Shown piece after piece: positions 61,994 through 64,000 of a stretch of DNA of 64,000 nt; the stretch's first letter is position 1, and the number at the start of each line of letters is the position of its first letter. The stretch spans positions 124,001-188,000 of the forward strand of contig CAJJBU010000003.1 in NCBI GenBank assembly GCA_905182495.1, in the 5' to 3' direction. Below the pieces are notes generated by a model. The model did no database searches and was not told the DNA's origin. It worked only from the letters and a program-made list of their open reading frames with translations. This stretch comes from Flavobacteriales bacterium UBA952. GTDB lineage: Bacteria; Bacteroidota; Bacteroidia; Flavobacteriales_D; Crocinitomicaceae. The position numbers were made by a program, and so were the translations under genes.

Positions 61994-63454
61994 TTAGTTG
62001 TTATAGAAGGATCCCAATACGCGGTCTTCAAACTGAAAGCCTCCTTTGGATTCTTGCTTATCTAGCTTGTTGTACTCCACAAGACCCCACAACAAAAATT
62101 CTTTTAAAAAAAGCTTGTCGTGTGCATTCGCATGCGCCTGGTACATGTCTACAATATCTTCTAAGGGCTGCACAGCATTCAATATTTCAGCATAGGCCTT
62201 ATCACTTAAGTCTCCTGAGAGTGAAAAAGAACTGTTTTCCATGAACCAAGATACGACCGCATCAAATTCATCTGTAGTTCCCGGCTTACTGAGTTTTTTG
62301 ATTTCACGGAAATTATCGTTAAAAAGACTCTTGATGGCGTTGCCTAAAAGCAACAAGGCAACATTCTCGGCTCCCTCCTGTTCCCCTTCGTAGACCAATT
62401 CTACCTTCCCTGTAATTGCAGGAATCACGGCTAAAAAATCAGACATACGAACCGATGTTTTTTCTTGTTGCGTCACCAACATTCTGTAGGTCGCTCCACT
62501 GATTAGGTTTTCATACATCGTGATACTCATTCTGGCTGACACCCCGCTCTTTGGATCAATCAATTCGTTTTCGCGCGCTTCAAATCCAATTTGTTCAATC
62601 AGTGTTTTGGCCAGCTCAGGTACATAAATGGCTTCCGATTTTGCATTCGCTTTAACCTCCTGATGGGTAATTTTCTTCGCTAGCTCAATGGAATTTGGAT
62701 AGTGCGTAATAATTTGAGAACCGATACGGTCTTTGAGTGGCGTAACAATACTTCCTCGATTGGTGTAATCTTCTGGGTTGGCCGTAAAGACAAAGTTTAC
62801 ATCTAAAGGCAGACGAATCTTAAAACCTCTAATTTGGACATCACCCTCCTGTAATATATTAAACAAGGAAACCTGGATTCTGGCCTGTAAATCAGGAAGC
62901 TCATTGATCACAAATATGCATCTGTTCGCTCTAGGAATCATCCCAAAATGAATCACACGCTCATCGGCATAAGATAACTTTAGATTGGCCGCTTTTATCG
63001 GGTCGACATCGCCAATAAGGTCAGCAACCGTCACATCTGGTGTCGCTAATTTTTCAGAAAAGCGCGCCGAACGGTGCACCCAAGAAATCGGTGTCTTATC
63101 TCCCATTTGTTCAACCAATTCTTTGGCATAAAACGAAATCGGGTCCATTGGATCGTCATTGATCTCTGAACCTTCTACAATCGGAATGTGTTCGTCAAGA
63201 AGCGCTGTTAAAGAACGTGCTATTCTGGTTTTAGCTTGACCTCTGAGTCCCAAAAGGTTGATGTTGTGCTGCGATAGAATTGCGTGAATCAGTTGTGGAA
63301 TCACAGTGTCTTCGTAACCAATTATTCCCTCAAAAAGAGGTTCCTTGTCTTTCAGTTTTTGCATTAAATTGTCACGAAGCTCTGCTTTGATTCTCTTTGA
63401 AACATAGCCCTTAGTTTTAAGTGCGCCTAGTGTTTTAATCTCTTGAATATTCAT
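61994..63454 (-). CDS. MoxR/Mg-chelatase-I-like AAA+ ATPase
   Basis: 486 residues; P-loop GLRGQAKT (residues 69-76), Walker B region IFVINELPDL (Asn replaces the usual Asp before Glu), sensor region DVNFVFTANPEDYTNRG and an arginine-finger stretch PLKDRIGSQI. ChlI/MoxR-type ATPases act with a VWA-domain partner, here encoded 2 bases upstream, as chaperone-like machines loading metals or cofactors or remodelling complexes. There are no chlorophyll genes near, so this is not a magnesium chelatase. Confidence 0.9.
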   Translation of the reverse strand: MNIQEIKTLGALKTKGYVSKRIKAELRDNLMQKLKDKEPLFEGIIGYEDTVIPQLIHAILSQHNINLLGLRGQAKTRIARSLTALLDEHIPIVEGSEINDDPMDPISFYAKELVEQMGDKTPISWVHRSARFSEKLATPDVTVADLIGDVDPIKAANLKLSYADERVIHFGMIPRANRCIFVINELPDLQARIQVSLFNILQEGDVQIRGFKIRLPLDVNFVFTANPEDYTNRGSIVTPLKDRIGSQIITHYPNSIELAKKITHQEVKANAKSEAIYVPELAKTLIEQIGFEARENELIDPKSGVSARMSITMYENLISGATYRMLVTQQEKTSVRMSDFLAVIPAITGKVELVYEGEQEGAENVALLLLGNAIKSLFNDNFREIKKLSKPGTTDEFDAVVSWFMENSSFSLSGDLSDKAYAEILNAVQPLEDIVDMYQAHANAHDKLFLKEFLLWGLVEYNKLDKQESKGGFQFEDRVLGSFYNN

Positions 63455-63456
63455 AC

Positions 63457-64000
63457 TTATCTTTTAATGTTTTTTTTGCGATTGGTTTCGTAGTCTTCAA
63501 AAATCATTCCGCCTAATCCTTTGAGGCCTGTGTAAAATGCCTTTCCTTGATTTGCTTCGGTAAACTCTTCGACAAATTGTTTGAGGTAAGGGTCTTGGGC
63601 AATCATAAAGGTGGTAATCGGAATCTGAAGCTTTCGTGCTTGTTTGGCCATATTTAGGCACTTGCTTGTAATGAACTCATCAAGGCCATTACTGTTTTTG
63701 TAGTACTCTCCACTTGGGAGCTTGATACATGATGGCTTACCATCCGTAATCATAAAAATTTGTTTGTTAGTCTGCTTCTTTCGGCGCAACAGATCCAGGG
63801 CCAAGGACAATCCAGCAACTGTATTGGTGTGATAGGGACCAACCTGTAAATAAGGCAGCTCTTTTAGCTTAATAGGCCATGCATCGTTCCCGAAAACGAG
63901 TATGTCTAAGGTGTCTTTTGGGTAGCGGGTACGAATGAGTTCTGCGAGAGCCATCGCTACTTTTTTGGCGGGCGTAATTCTGTCTTCACCATATAAAATC
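63457..64000 (-). CDS. VWA-domain protein, 5' truncated by window edge
   Basis: The frame is open to the end of the window (ILYGEDRITPAKKVA lies before the Met at 63954), so the start and the MIDAS DxSxS motif are outside. The visible part has the rest of the fold: DTLDILVFGNDAW, GPYHTNTVAGLSLALDLLRR (second MIDAS Thr), QIFMITDGKPSC (MIDAS Asp in the ITDG strand), then helices to KNIKR. The ATPase gene begins 2 bases after its stop: a classic MoxR-VWA pair. Confidence 0.9.
   Translation of the reverse strand, partial: ILYGEDRITPAKKVAMALAELIRTRYPKDTLDILVFGNDAWPIKLKELPYLQVGPYHTNTVAGLSLALDLLRRKKQTNKQIFMITDGKPSCIKLPSGEYYKNSNGLDEFITSKCLNMAKQARKLQIPITTFMIAQDPYLKQFVEEFTEANQGKAFYTGLKGLGGMIFEDYETNRKKNIKR

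Noticed and set aside
61994..63454. Magnesium chelatase for chlorophyll synthesis
   Set aside because: ATPase fold alone is shared with MoxR proteins; no ChlD/ChlH or other pigment genes are visible, and the partner is a VWA protein.

Overview
The window looks like chromosomal DNA from a marine or aquatic member of the Bacteroidota, order Flavobacteriales (Cryomorphaceae/Crocinitomicaceae-like). The case rests on about fourteen secreted proteins with type IX secretion (T9SS) C-terminal sorting domains, a PorP/SprF protein, SprB-type repeats, a GLPGLI-like protein, promoters of the Bacteroidota TAnnTTTG type, almost no Shine-Dalgarno signals, and a low visible GC content. The assignment is by gene content only; there is no rRNA in the window.

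Layout. 1-3.9 kb: end of an atypical SDR gene, then a frameshifted S8 peptidase with T9SS sorting signal. 4.0-22.7 kb: a large surface-protein operon with two small exported proteins, two twin adhesins (each 12 SprB repeats plus a type B sorting domain), a PorP/SprF outer-membrane protein, an OmpA/TPR/PD40 periplasmic protein, and a roughly 2,330-residue Ig-like/RCC1 protein split by a frameshift. The genes overlap or nearly touch, so they are probably translated together; the natural reading is one export-and-anchoring unit for giant surface filaments, possibly for adhesion or gliding. 22.9-27.9 kb: a decayed acetyltransferase gene, a T9SS cargo protein, an AraC regulator facing a lipoprotein gene, a DUF1826-like protein and an RluA-type pseudouridine synthase.

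28-38 kb is accessory in character. It holds a TPR protein, a MORN-repeat gene remnant, a sensory cluster (BLUF photoreceptor divergent from a HbpS/GlcG-like protein abutting a GAF-hybrid kinase), then AT-rich single genes all on the minus strand (LRR-like and other T9SS cargo, a TPR-HTH regulator), ending at a tRNA-Arg gene. Two of these genes carry a near-identical 3' flank plus hairpin that looks like a cassette boundary.

38-50 kb is mostly conserved: an ALDH7-type aldehyde dehydrogenase, aspS, small membrane proteins, a YigZ/IMPACT protein, a pair of tandem paralogous T9SS proteins, an SGNH hydrolase, a voltage-gated-type K+ channel with a zinc ribbon, and a DEAD-box helicase. 50-59 kb: FG-GAP T9SS protein, TIGR03032 protein, FkbM methyltransferase, a T9SS protein with a broken signal peptide, two DoxX-like proteins plus the tail of a third, a methyltransferase-VanW pair and a FISUMP-domain T9SS protein. 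59-64 kb: a two-gene ABC exporter, an esterase, and a minus-strand VWA / MoxR-type ATPase / small-protein operon that runs off the right edge.

Four apparent one-base indels sit in short homopolymers or base runs (about 2861, 21657, 23155 and 54156). Some may be sequence errors rather than biology; the acetyltransferase gene also has a nonsense codon and looks truly decayed.
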